From an uncultured Granulosicoccaceae bacterium (GTDB taxonomy: Bacteria > Pseudomonadota > Gammaproteobacteria > Granulosicoccales > Granulosicoccaceae): a DNA stretch of 64,000 bases. The stretch is taken from assembly GCA_938035125.1 (NCBI GenBank), contig CALHNS010000019.1:89403-153402 (forward strand), written 5' to 3'. Position numbers and translations under genes: made by a program. This document shows, piece after piece, positions 56,031-64,000 of the stretch (the first letter of the stretch is position 1; each line of letters begins with the position of its first letter). Below the pieces are notes generated by a model. That model was not told the DNA's origin, searched no databases, and worked only from the letters and a program-made list of their open reading frames with translations.

Positions 56031-58751
56031 TTAAGGACCGGCACTCGCTGGCTCGCCAAGATAATGAAACGCTGTGTATTGGGCAAGCTTCAGTCTAGTC
56101 ATATATTTGGCGAAAGATTCCACCTTACTGCCTTCCATTGGTTTAGAGAAATGGAAACCTTGGTAAGCACTGCATTGCTCGTTTGATAAAAAGTTGACCA
56201 CATCGTTACTCTCAACCCCTTCAGCCACTACACAGATGTTGAGCGCATCCGCCATTCCTATGATCGCTTTTACAATGGCTTGACGTTCAGGATTATCCAA
56301 AACATTGATGATAAAAGACTTATCAATTTTAAGGTGATCGATAGGCAAACAACTTAAATAAGAAAGCGAGGAAAAGCCGGTACCAAAGTCATCTAATGAT
56401 ATGGTTAGCCCACGCTCTTTGATAGCTTGGATAACGTTAAAATTTTTTTCCGTATAGTCAATCAATGATGACTCAGTAAGCTCAAGCACCAGTGACGAGG
56501 GTGGGATACCGGTATTCTTTAAGGTTTCATCGATACTTGAAAGGAGTGTTTCACTCGCCAATTGTCGGGCGGATACATTTACAGAGATCGTACAATCAGA
56601 CGCAATGGCTCCCTTTTTTTGCCAATCCATAAAATCAGAACAGGCTTTTTGCATTGCCCAAGAACCAACTTCATTAATCTTACCGCTATCCTCTAACATG
56701 CTAATGACATCAGCCGGTATAGAGGCAAAACCATACTCGCTTGGTAATCTTAGCAAAGCCTCAAATCCCATTATTTTATTTTCAATAATATTAATTTGAG
56801 GCTGATAAACCAGATCAAATTCCCTATTTTCGATTCCTTTTTGTACTTTAAATCGTATTTCAGCTAACCGTTCTTGCTCTCGCTCAAGGTCTTCAGAGTA
56901 TGTTACCGCACACGATTTACCGATTTGTTTTGCGCGGTATAAGGCAAGATCAGACTGTTTTATCAATGTTTCACGACTTAACATTGGCGTTGTACTGATA
57001 CCAATTCCAACACTTGCAGAAATACGTATCTCTGATTCACCTATCATTAACGGCTTTTTAATACTGTTTATTATGGTTTGCGCCAAATTTTGAGCTTGCC
57101 TCTCCACGTCTGAGTGCACTATCGCAACAGTGAATTCATCACCTCCTAAGCGTGCCGCAATACCTACATTTTCTACCGCATCGATTAATCGAATTGCCAC
57201 AGATCGAAGCACCGCATCGCCAACATCATGGCCCCGCGTATCATTCACAGATTTAAATCCATCTAAATCGATTGATAGCAATGCAATAGATTGATTTTTT
57301 CCAACCTCACCAATCATTTCTCCTAAGGTATCTAAGAAATGCAGTCGATTAATTAACCCGGTAAGCGTGTCGTGATGAGCGAGTTGCTTTAAACGATCGG
57401 CCGCAATCTGTTTTTCAGTTATGTCGGTAAAAACAATCAACAACCCAGTTAACTTATTGCGATCATCGACTGTAGAAGTCGCACTCATACTTACCCAGGT
57501 TACCCCACCTAATGGTTTTTGCAGTCGTAACTCACGTTTAAAAACCGAATTATGGCAAACGGAATCCCGAAGATCGACTAATGCGGAATCCACATCTTCT
57601 GCATGGATGGCATCTATCCACCCTTCCCCCATGGATTCATCGGACGTTAAATCACTCATGGAGTACCACATATCATTGGCGTATCGGCAGGTCCAATCTA
57701 CGTTTAGTTGCAGTATTCCGACTGGCGCTAGATTGGTAAGTGTTTTCATTTGCACGAAAGCTTGTTCAGATTCTCGTGCTGAAATGAACCGATCGCTGAT
57801 GTCGTCAATAATTAACGTGACGCAAACACTGTCTTCAATTCTGGAAAAAAAAGCCGCTAGTTGTATTGGAAATTCACTACCATCAGAACGAATCCCTACT
57901 GACTCACAAGGCTCTAGCGCGCTAATTTCAGACAGATTTTCCTCTTTTGAAAAATCACTTATTTTTTCTAGCAGAGGCCCTAAAATGGCACCAGAAAGAA
58001 ATTGAGACGCTTGAATTCCATTCGCGACATTACTGATAACATCAAAATAACGCTCACACGCTGGGTTAAGAGCCGTGATCGCACCGGTTTTATCAACCGT
58101 CATGACCCCATTGAAATTCGCTCTAAGCAAACGATTGTAATGTCGATCACCACTCTTGTATCGCTGCACAGCCATATGCGCTTGTGTGCTCGCAATCGAT
58201 TTCTTATGAATGCGAACAAATGCACTTAAAAAGACTTCTATTCTTTTTATATGCGCCTCGTTAAAAATATGGCTACTGTTAGCAATAAACATTAACGCAG
58301 GGGCACTGCGACGTGTCACTAAAGGTAGGATGGCAAAATTATGTATCGGTGGCCGGCAATCTGGCAAACACGCTGGCACCAAAGAACGTTTATTGTTCGC
58401 CCATGTTGCGCTACCAGTAGAAACCACTGTTTGCAGCAGACCTTCAGGCTGGCGATTCAGCAAAGTATCATATTGTCGCGTCAGCCTACCTGATTTGTCT
58501 TGACCAACGGCTGATACCAGCTCTAAAAAAGGCGATTCCGCCAATTCTCCGCCAGTTAACCGGACAACACATCCATAGGTGCAGTCGCTTAATGAAAGGG
58601 TTTCCTGAAGCAGGCATTCGTAGAGTTTTCGGGGATGAGTACAGATTTCAGCACTGACCTCACCTGTTCGCTGCAGGTAACGAGATTGCACCCTTTCCAA
58701 AGCTAGACGCGCATCCAAATCCTGCCGACTGTCCACAACCTCTTCTATCAT
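56031..58751 (-). CDS. GAF-PAS-GGDEF-EAL cyclic-di-GMP protein
   Basis: A 906-residue cytosolic protein without clear membrane segments. It has a GAF-like domain (about 20-195), PAS domains (about 205-440), GGDEF (about 450-610) with an intact RLGGDEF at about 534, and EAL (about 635-885) with GFEALLRL, ELTESSL and DDFGTGFSSLSYL. Both synthesis and hydrolysis motifs are present, so either activity is possible. It sits directly upstream of the CheB-CheR hybrid. Confidence 0.92.
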   Translation of the reverse strand: MIEEVVDSRQDLDARLALERVQSRYLQRTGEVSAEICTHPRKLYECLLQETLSLSDCTYGCVVRLTGGELAESPFLELVSAVGQDKSGRLTRQYDTLLNRQPEGLLQTVVSTGSATWANNKRSLVPACLPDCRPPIHNFAILPLVTRRSAPALMFIANSSHIFNEAHIKRIEVFLSAFVRIHKKSIASTQAHMAVQRYKSGDRHYNRLLRANFNGVMTVDKTGAITALNPACERYFDVISNVANGIQASQFLSGAILGPLLEKISDFSKEENLSEISALEPCESVGIRSDGSEFPIQLAAFFSRIEDSVCVTLIIDDISDRFISARESEQAFVQMKTLTNLAPVGILQLNVDWTCRYANDMWYSMSDLTSDESMGEGWIDAIHAEDVDSALVDLRDSVCHNSVFKRELRLQKPLGGVTWVSMSATSTVDDRNKLTGLLIVFTDITEKQIAADRLKQLAHHDTLTGLINRLHFLDTLGEMIGEVGKNQSIALLSIDLDGFKSVNDTRGHDVGDAVLRSVAIRLIDAVENVGIAARLGGDEFTVAIVHSDVERQAQNLAQTIINSIKKPLMIGESEIRISASVGIGISTTPMLSRETLIKQSDLALYRAKQIGKSCAVTYSEDLEREQERLAEIRFKVQKGIENREFDLVYQPQINIIENKIMGFEALLRLPSEYGFASIPADVISMLEDSGKINEVGSWAMQKACSDFMDWQKKGAIASDCTISVNVSARQLASETLLSSIDETLKNTGIPPSSLVLELTESSLIDYTEKNFNVIQAIKERGLTISLDDFGTGFSSLSYLSCLPIDHLKIDKSFIINVLDNPERQAIVKAIIGMADALNICVVAEGVESNDVVNFLSNEQCSAYQGFHFSKPMEGSKVESFAKYMTRLKLAQYTAFHYLGEPASAGP

Positions 58752-58837
58752 GAAACTTTTTCGCTAGATCGTTTAAGAGGTAGTGCGGCTAACCATCACT
58801 GTGCAAAAACCAACCAAATAAACACAGAATTATTTTA

Positions 58838-59062
58838 TTAGTCGGATTTTCGTCGGTGCAAACTACGGCGTTCGTCTAAATCGGTTCGAATAATGCTGCG
58901 CGTGCGACGATCAGGCAGTATCCGTTCTTCAAGAAGCTCTGCTAATTGACTTAAAGTAGGCTTCGGAAAATGAGTCAATTCAGCGGAATTAGAAACATTA
59001 CCCTTAGTTGGTAACTCTGCATTTAGCGCAAGTTGTTTTAGTACGGCCTGTTCAGTTCTCAT
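58838..59062 (-). CDS. Small basic hypothetical protein
   Basis: A 74-residue protein with an Arg-rich C-terminal half (DRRTRSIIRTDLDERRSLHRRKSD). The ribosome site is weak. It lies 86 bases upstream of and in the same direction as the GGDEF-EAL gene. No family is recognised; it may be real but evidence is thin. Confidence 0.45.
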   Translation of the reverse strand: MRTEQAVLKQLALNAELPTKGNVSNSAELTHFPKPTLSQLAELLEERILPDRRTRSIIRTDLDERRSLHRRKSD

Positions 59063-59438
59063 TCATCTACACCATGTTCGCGGATGGAGTGGATTCACTT
59101 CACTTACCACTTAAAAGTGTGCCCTGTTTCCGATTGTAATGCTGGGAAAATATAAAAACAAGACCTAACGGACTTTTGTAAAGAAACTACTTTAACTTCG
59201 TAAATTTAAAAATTTAGCCTTATGTACGTACCTGCTAATAAACCGCTTCTTTTACCCATTTCTGTTGTTGAAAATCTAACTGAGGAAACAGTTAAACGCT
59301 TTTAAGAAAATACCTTAAAGTTTCATAATCAGTTAATCAATAGTATTAATGGATAGTGTGGATGTGTTGGTGCGATCATCGCTCTTTTGGTATTTTACTA
59401 AGTTCTTCTCGGCAATAGGAACACCATTATATCGGCCG
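59063..59438. other. 376-base AT-rich non-coding stretch
   Basis: The segment separates the small basic gene from the decayed hydrolase. It is AT-rich, with no open frame, repeat or clear hairpin that I can support. Confidence 0.5.
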
Positions 59439-60075
59439 CTATAGAGCTATAAAGTTGGCTATTTTTTCAAACACCGCCTCGGCATCAATAACGCCCAGAT
59501 GAGAAAGCCCCTTCAATCGCTCAACACTGCCTTGGTTGTCAAAACCATCGAGCAAGGGCGCATACTCTTCGGCAAGAAATGCTTCATCTTCATCGCCAAC
59601 TAAAATGACAAAGCGTGGCAGTTTAGCCATATCTTTTTTAAAGTCATACCGAGGTGCAAAAGACTGATTCATTCGGTGACTGTAAGAACCTGTCATATTT
59701 AATTCTGCTGCGTATTTAGGCAATCCAAAAGTAATCACCGTAAGGTGATTGAGTGCGTTAATTTTGAATGCGTTTAACATTGTTACTTAACGCATGCGAC
59801 AGTTTGGCATAGAGCCCTCCATGGGCACTTGATCCGTGCAACACAACAATCAGAGGCCCTTCGTTGTTGCCATATTGCCGATAATATAAACGCGAGTTAT
59901 CTTGCGCTGTAAAACTTAGCTTGGGAGAATTATCTATGCTGTTCTCAGAAGTAACAGAAAAATCTAAGCTCTCGCCCACATGCTGTCTGGCTACATCGCT
60001 ATTAATCAATGCCAGAGCAATGAAGCAGTACAAACAAAGAGCAATTACCATCGCTTTGATTACGAAGATGATCAT
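59439..60075 (-). pseudogene. Alpha/beta hydrolase remnant (internal deletion plus frameshift)
   Basis: Two overlapping frames encode the two ends of one alpha/beta hydrolase. The first (60075 to 59758) has an N-terminal membrane segment and the oxyanion motif VVLHGSSAHGG. The second (59780 to 59439) resumes at MLNAFKINALNHLTVITF and carries the late Asp and His regions (VILVGDEDEAF, LSHLGVID). The middle, about 90-100 residues including the nucleophile elbow G-H-S-x-G-G, is absent, and the frames do not join. The deletion junction is near 59782. The protein cannot be catalytic. Confidence 0.8.
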
Positions 60076-60145
60076 TGCAGCGTACCTCCTTGTATTTTTT
60101 CGTTATGTAAAATGTCCATTTAAACCTCTATAGATCTATTAAAAA

Positions 60146-60400
60146 CTATTTTCTAAAGTCAGTACTTTTCTCTATTTCGTAAATTGCATCAGTAATACTT
60201 TCTAATTTATTTTCTAAAATTTTCTGAGCATCATACAGCCCACGGTTGTAGTAGTAGGGCCCAATTTCATCAGAGATAAAATCAAGTAAAAATTGAGCAT
60301 CAAACTGTCCGATGTCTTTATCCAGCTCTTCGCTTAAATACATTCTGATCTTCTTACTCAGTATGCTCACCTCATCTGGAGTGAATTTTATCTCAGACAT
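60146..60400 (-). CDS. DUF2164 family protein
   Basis: An 84-residue cytosolic protein. The pattern IGQFDAQFLLDFISDEIGPYYYNRGLYDAQ is the PF09932 signature. Function is unknown. Its promoter would lie in the 331-base gap shared with the divergent glutamate dehydrogenase gene. Confidence 0.85.
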   Translation of the reverse strand: MSEIKFTPDEVSILSKKIRMYLSEELDKDIGQFDAQFLLDFISDEIGPYYYNRGLYDAQKILENKLESITDAIYEIEKSTDFRK

Positions 60401-60731
60401 TGTTTTTTACACTCTTCGAATGTGCTCAGAAATTTAGACCCATGTTACGAAATTCTAGGCATCAAAGCTAATCGGCTAGAGCGCATAGGGCCGTATTCAC
60501 CAAACCAAACAACCCTTGTTTTGAGACATTCACTGCCACATAAACGATGGCCTTGCCTTCACTGAGAGAACTTCAAATTCTCGATACCTACAATATTCAT
60601 CAGTTTAGGCGAATTTTCTAGCAAAACATCTGTAAAACTTTATATTTTCAGGGCCATTCTTTCAGGGCCTTTCATTGAGTTTCTGCAGTGGTGATTTATA
60701 CTCAATCTAATCGCTTGGAAATACAAAAAGA
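60401..60731. other. 331-base divergent intergenic region
   Basis: It must carry promoters for DUF2164 and the glutamate dehydrogenase. The only notable structure is a direct repeat TTTCAGGGCC at 60646-60655 and 60660-60669, about 65 bases before the dehydrogenase start, which could be an operator. Confidence 0.4.
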
Positions 60732-63713
60732 ATGACCATTAAAAACGCCCCAGTCGCAGATTCGATTCTTGCCAATCTAGACACTTATCGAACTCAAGCC
60801 GACGCTAATCTGGCGTGGTTGAAAACGGAAATGAGCCCCTATTTCCTGAATCTCAACAAAGATGAACTGGAGGCCTTGACGCTACTGACTATCAGCATGG
60901 ATAAGTTAGTATCGCTTGAAAAAATAGTCCTTGTCGATCGAGCTGAGCGCCTCATAATCGCTCAATTGTCAACTGAAGGCTCAATTTATAGAACAACCAA
61001 TGAGCTTAGAGACAAGCCTTTGAGTTACGCTGAATTCACGCAATCATTTAGCCCGATATCAGGAAGCAATCAAAATTTAGAAGTTCTGCGTTGCGATTTT
61101 AATTTACCCAACGAATCGGCAGTTTCCAGCTCAGAAAATTCCGTCATTCCAAAGACATTAATGGATGAACTGAAAAGTCGAGTAAAAAAGGATTTTCCCG
61201 AATTAAGTGATGAGCGCCTGCAAAGCGTTATGTCTGTATTTGAAGCCAGTAACCCAGAATACGTTTTAACCTCCCCCCCAGAACGAGTAGCCAGAGTAAT
61301 ACGGATTTATATTGAAACTCAAAATAACGGCGGCATATACCTAAACGTTGAGCCCACAGAATATAAAGAACCGCGTGTTTCATTTGGCGTAACCAATCCA
61401 CCGCATGCAGGTTTTTTGCAACAAGTGCTTGAAGTATTCCAGCGCTTAGAAATCGGTGTTAGCCGTGCCTACCATTTAAACGTTAGCAACGAGATGACAC
61501 CCTATTTTTTAACTACCTTTTATGTAAAACCGTTAGATAACTCTGAGCTAACCGAGGCATCACCACTTTTTACCCGATTAAAACTTGAGCTATACAGTAC
61601 ACAAATCACATCGACCACCGCGCCTAGCTATGCCACTTTAATAAAAAGCGGTGTAATGAGCGGGCCTGATTCCACTTTAATTTCAGCCTTGATCGCTTTT
61701 TGCCACACAAATTTAGCCCACAATGAACCAGAGAAATTTGACCGCGCGAAAATATCCAACGCCTTCTTAAATAATCCAAGCGTTAGTATTGAATTGGTGT
61801 CCTTGTTTTATAGCCGGTTCGATCCTGAACTGTCGAATCGCGAAGAACACTATGCCAAGAAATTACAACACGTAACTGACTTAGTTGAGAATTTCAACTC
61901 AGGCAGACGCATTCTCGATAACTCAAGACGAATCATGTTTCGTTGCGCGCTACTGTTCATTAAATATTGTTTAAAAAGCAATTTTTTCGTTATCGAAAAA
62001 CATGCCTTGAGCTTCCGGCTAGACCCTCAATATCTAGAGGAACTCGGTACTGAATTCACTGATGATTTGCCAGCGCAAAGACCTTTTCGCATCACTTTCT
62101 TTTCAGGCCGCCGTGGTAGCGGCTTTCACATTGGGTTCTCTGACATTGCACGAGGTGGTTGGCGCACAGTGATCACCCAAAGTAGTGATGACTACACAAA
62201 CAACGCCAGTACCTTATTTAAAGAGAATTATGTATTGGCCCACACACAACATCTCAAAAACAAAGACATTTACGAAGGCGGCTCCAAGATGGTAGCCATA
62301 CTCAACATTGATTCGCGAACAACGGCCGAGCAACGCGATCAGTATTTGTACAAAATGCAACACGCATTCGCAAACGCTTTCTTAGATCTTTTTGTTACTG
62401 ATGAAAACGGCCAAGCCCGCGACCCTAGAGTAGTGGATTACTACGGGCAAGAAGAGCCTATAGAGCTGGGTCCTGATGAAAATATGCACAATGTGATGAT
62501 TGAACGCATGGCAAAGCTTGCTGAACGCAGGGGTTATTTATTGGGTAAGGGCATTATGTCCAGTAAAGAAATTGGCATAAATCACAAGGAATACGGTGTT
62601 ACCTCAATTGGCGTTATACGCTTTGCTGAAGTGACAATGCAAGAGCTGGGTACAGACATGCACACCGAGCCATTCAGTGTGAAATTTACTGGCGGCCCCA
62701 ATGGAGATGTTGCAGGTAACGGTATGCGTTTGCTGCTTGAACGCTGCCCGAAAGTTGCCATAAAATTAATAGTGGACGGTACAGGCGCTCTATTCGACCC
62801 AGACGGTTTAGATAGAGCTGCGCTTTCAAACATTGTGCTGAAACACGATGTTGAGGCATTTAACCCCGATGCCTTGCATGTTGGCGGTTTTATTTTATAC
62901 CGAATGAAAACCCGAAAAGAAGGCATCAGTGATGTGTATAAGAAACTCACCATGACTGAATCTGGGCTTAACGAAGACTGGATATCTACTGATAATTTTT
63001 ATAATGAATTTAACAACATTATTTTTAATGTAGAAACGGATCTATTCATCCCCGCTGGCGGCCGACCAGAAACTATCAGTAAAACCAACGTGCAGCGTTA
63101 TATGAACGATCAAGGGGTACCGAGTTCAAAAGTCATCGTTGAAGGGGCTAACTCATTTATTACACCAGCAGCACGCGAAACCTTGCAGCAAAACGGTGTA
63201 GTAATTATGCGTGATGCTTCGGCTAATAAATGCGGAGTTATCTCATCGTCATACGAAATCATCGCTAACCTGTTATTCAGCGATGAAGAATTTCTGGCCA
63301 ACAAAGAAGAATACGTTAGCGATGTCATTGATATCCTGAATGACATGGCTGAAGTGGAAGCACGCGCTGTCATTCGTAAATTTCGCGAACAAGAGGGAAG
63401 CAACACATACACAGAAATTTCAAGCCTATTAAGCCAGGAAATCAATAGCCACTACGAGCAAATGTTCAACTTTTTTGAATCCCACCCTGAGCAAGTAGCA
63501 CTACCAAAGCAGCAACAGGCCATGCTAGAGCATATGCCTGCCATAATTAAGAATTCAAAAGAATTCAGTGCCCGTCTTCAAACTCACTTGCCTGAGAAAG
63601 TAAAGTTTGCCATTTTAGCCAGTAAGCTGGCCTCGGGCCTTGTTTATGCTGGCGACGATTCTAGCCTGTATGAAGATATTATAAATGCACAATTATCACG
63701 GCTAATTTCATAA
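60732..63713 (+). CDS. Large-type glutamate dehydrogenase (about 115 kDa class)
   Basis: A 993-residue enzyme for oxidative deamination of glutamate to 2-oxoglutarate. The N-terminal half is regulatory. The catalytic half has GFSDIARGGWRTV, YEGGSKMVAIL with the likely catalytic Lys, KFTGGPNGDVAGNGM for NAD binding, and IVEGANSFITPAAR. The length fits the 115-kDa group, not the 50-kDa or 180-kDa groups. It could feed carbon from lysine or amino-acid breakdown into the TCA cycle. Confidence 0.9.
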   Translation: MTIKNAPVADSILANLDTYRTQADANLAWLKTEMSPYFLNLNKDELEALTLLTISMDKLVSLEKIVLVDRAERLIIAQLSTEGSIYRTTNELRDKPLSYAEFTQSFSPISGSNQNLEVLRCDFNLPNESAVSSSENSVIPKTLMDELKSRVKKDFPELSDERLQSVMSVFEASNPEYVLTSPPERVARVIRIYIETQNNGGIYLNVEPTEYKEPRVSFGVTNPPHAGFLQQVLEVFQRLEIGVSRAYHLNVSNEMTPYFLTTFYVKPLDNSELTEASPLFTRLKLELYSTQITSTTAPSYATLIKSGVMSGPDSTLISALIAFCHTNLAHNEPEKFDRAKISNAFLNNPSVSIELVSLFYSRFDPELSNREEHYAKKLQHVTDLVENFNSGRRILDNSRRIMFRCALLFIKYCLKSNFFVIEKHALSFRLDPQYLEELGTEFTDDLPAQRPFRITFFSGRRGSGFHIGFSDIARGGWRTVITQSSDDYTNNASTLFKENYVLAHTQHLKNKDIYEGGSKMVAILNIDSRTTAEQRDQYLYKMQHAFANAFLDLFVTDENGQARDPRVVDYYGQEEPIELGPDENMHNVMIERMAKLAERRGYLLGKGIMSSKEIGINHKEYGVTSIGVIRFAEVTMQELGTDMHTEPFSVKFTGGPNGDVAGNGMRLLLERCPKVAIKLIVDGTGALFDPDGLDRAALSNIVLKHDVEAFNPDALHVGGFILYRMKTRKEGISDVYKKLTMTESGLNEDWISTDNFYNEFNNIIFNVETDLFIPAGGRPETISKTNVQRYMNDQGVPSSKVIVEGANSFITPAARETLQQNGVVIMRDASANKCGVISSSYEIIANLLFSDEEFLANKEEYVSDVIDILNDMAEVEARAVIRKFREQEGSNTYTEISSLLSQEINSHYEQMFNFFESHPEQVALPKQQQAMLEHMPAIIKNSKEFSARLQTHLPEKVKFAILASKLASGLVYAGDDSSLYEDIINAQLSRLIS

Positions 63714-63782
63714 CTCATCGCTTTATAGCAATTTATATGCAGCCTTGGCAGTTGCGCAAATGAGCCTTAACAAAGCGAAAAT

Positions 63783-63809
63783 GCTAGTGATTTACTGCGC
63801 TAGCTTTTT
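63783..63809 (+). terminator. Weak terminator-like hairpin after the dehydrogenase
   Basis: GCTAG pairs with CTAGC over a 12-base loop and is followed by five T. The stem is short and overlaps the end of the convergent partial gene. Confidence 0.35.
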
Positions 63810-64000
63810 CGCTGCTAATACCTTCGCTTGGTTTACCCATTCATCACGAGTAATTCGATCACCAAACCCTGCATTCAATTCAGATAAAGCGTCGGTCACC
63901 ATCTGAATTTCTGCGTCCTGGAAATTAGCTAGCTGTTTGAAAGTCGTAATTCCAAGATCATTCAAAGTGCCTTCCATAACTTCACCGACCCCTTTGATTT
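63792..64000 (-). CDS. Helix-hairpin-helix domain protein, C-terminal part
   Basis: Partial: the frame is open through the right edge of the window and stops at 63792, giving the last 69 residues. IKGVGEVMEGTLNDLGITTFKQLANF is a helix-hairpin-helix/DUF4332-like unit, followed by GDRITRDEWVNQAKVLAAKKL. Such tails occur on several unrelated proteins, so the full product cannot be named. Confidence 0.75.
   Translation of the reverse strand, partial: IKGVGEVMEGTLNDLGITTFKQLANFQDAEIQMVTDALSELNAGFGDRITRDEWVNQAKVLAAKKLAQ

Overview
The window reads as the chromosome of a gammaproteobacterium. The evidence is an EF-P with the K34 modification site next to an EpmA ligase, plus ParC, CmoB, PrmB, DUF1415, an SCO/PCuAC pair and a large-type glutamate dehydrogenase. 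GC content is moderate (by eye, high forties). I see no rRNA, tRNA, CRISPR array, prophage or insertion sequence. Genus cannot be fixed from the sequence; a marine, free-living lineage is my inference.

Region 1 (14-895) is a degenerate squalene/phytoene-synthase-fold protein. Region 2 (892-20832) is the most striking part: about 20 kb devoted to exported DUF11-type proteins. A 2154-residue secreted multidomain protein is read leftwards. Divergently, five genes are read rightwards: a one-domain exported DUF11-like protein, a 1002-residue Ca-loop-rich S-layer-like protein, a roughly 2049-residue protein ending in a very large predicted outer-membrane barrel, an OmpA-type peptidoglycan-binding lipoprotein, and an 894-residue paralogue of the S-layer-like protein. 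Three of the five share the same N-terminal module directly after the signal peptide, and three proteins of the cluster end in a related Cys-containing terminal domain whose last residues are a beta strand. The intergenic region between the two arms carries sigma-54-like -24/-12 elements pointing both ways and a palindromic repeat between them. Two perfect hairpins separate the S-layer-like gene from the barrel gene. I propose a self-contained cell-surface assembly (barrel plus wall anchor plus secreted array proteins), not obviously any named secretion system.

Region 3 (20860-26805) has an orphan TupA-like tungstate-binding protein, an SDR-davA-davB set for lysine breakdown through 5-aminovaleramide, a HlyU-family protein, an SLT lipoprotein and another lipoprotein. 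Region 4 (26806-28965) has a long non-coding stretch and two small outer-membrane barrel candidates, the second with a good sigma-54-like promoter.

Region 5 (29009-46595) is mostly housekeeping: prmB, an SCO/PCuAC copper pair for cytochrome oxidase, psd, the EF-P modification cluster (efp, epmA and a HExxH-type protein resembling EpmC), a receiver-PAS-degenerate GGDEF protein, a membrane zinc peptidase, cmoB, parC with a lysine-rich tail, pgi, DUF1415, dapC-dapD, a Spx/ArsC-like protein, an exported ankyrin protein, a heptamer tandem repeat and an aldo/keto reductase. Region 6 (46746-64000) carries serC-serA, a coiled-coil protein, a DMT transporter, a tandem GFA-domain protein, a probably frameshifted lipoprotein, a CheB-CheR-PAS-receiver hybrid next to a GAF-PAS-GGDEF-EAL protein, a decayed alpha/beta hydrolase, DUF2164, the large glutamate dehydrogenase, and a partial helix-hairpin-helix gene running off the right edge.
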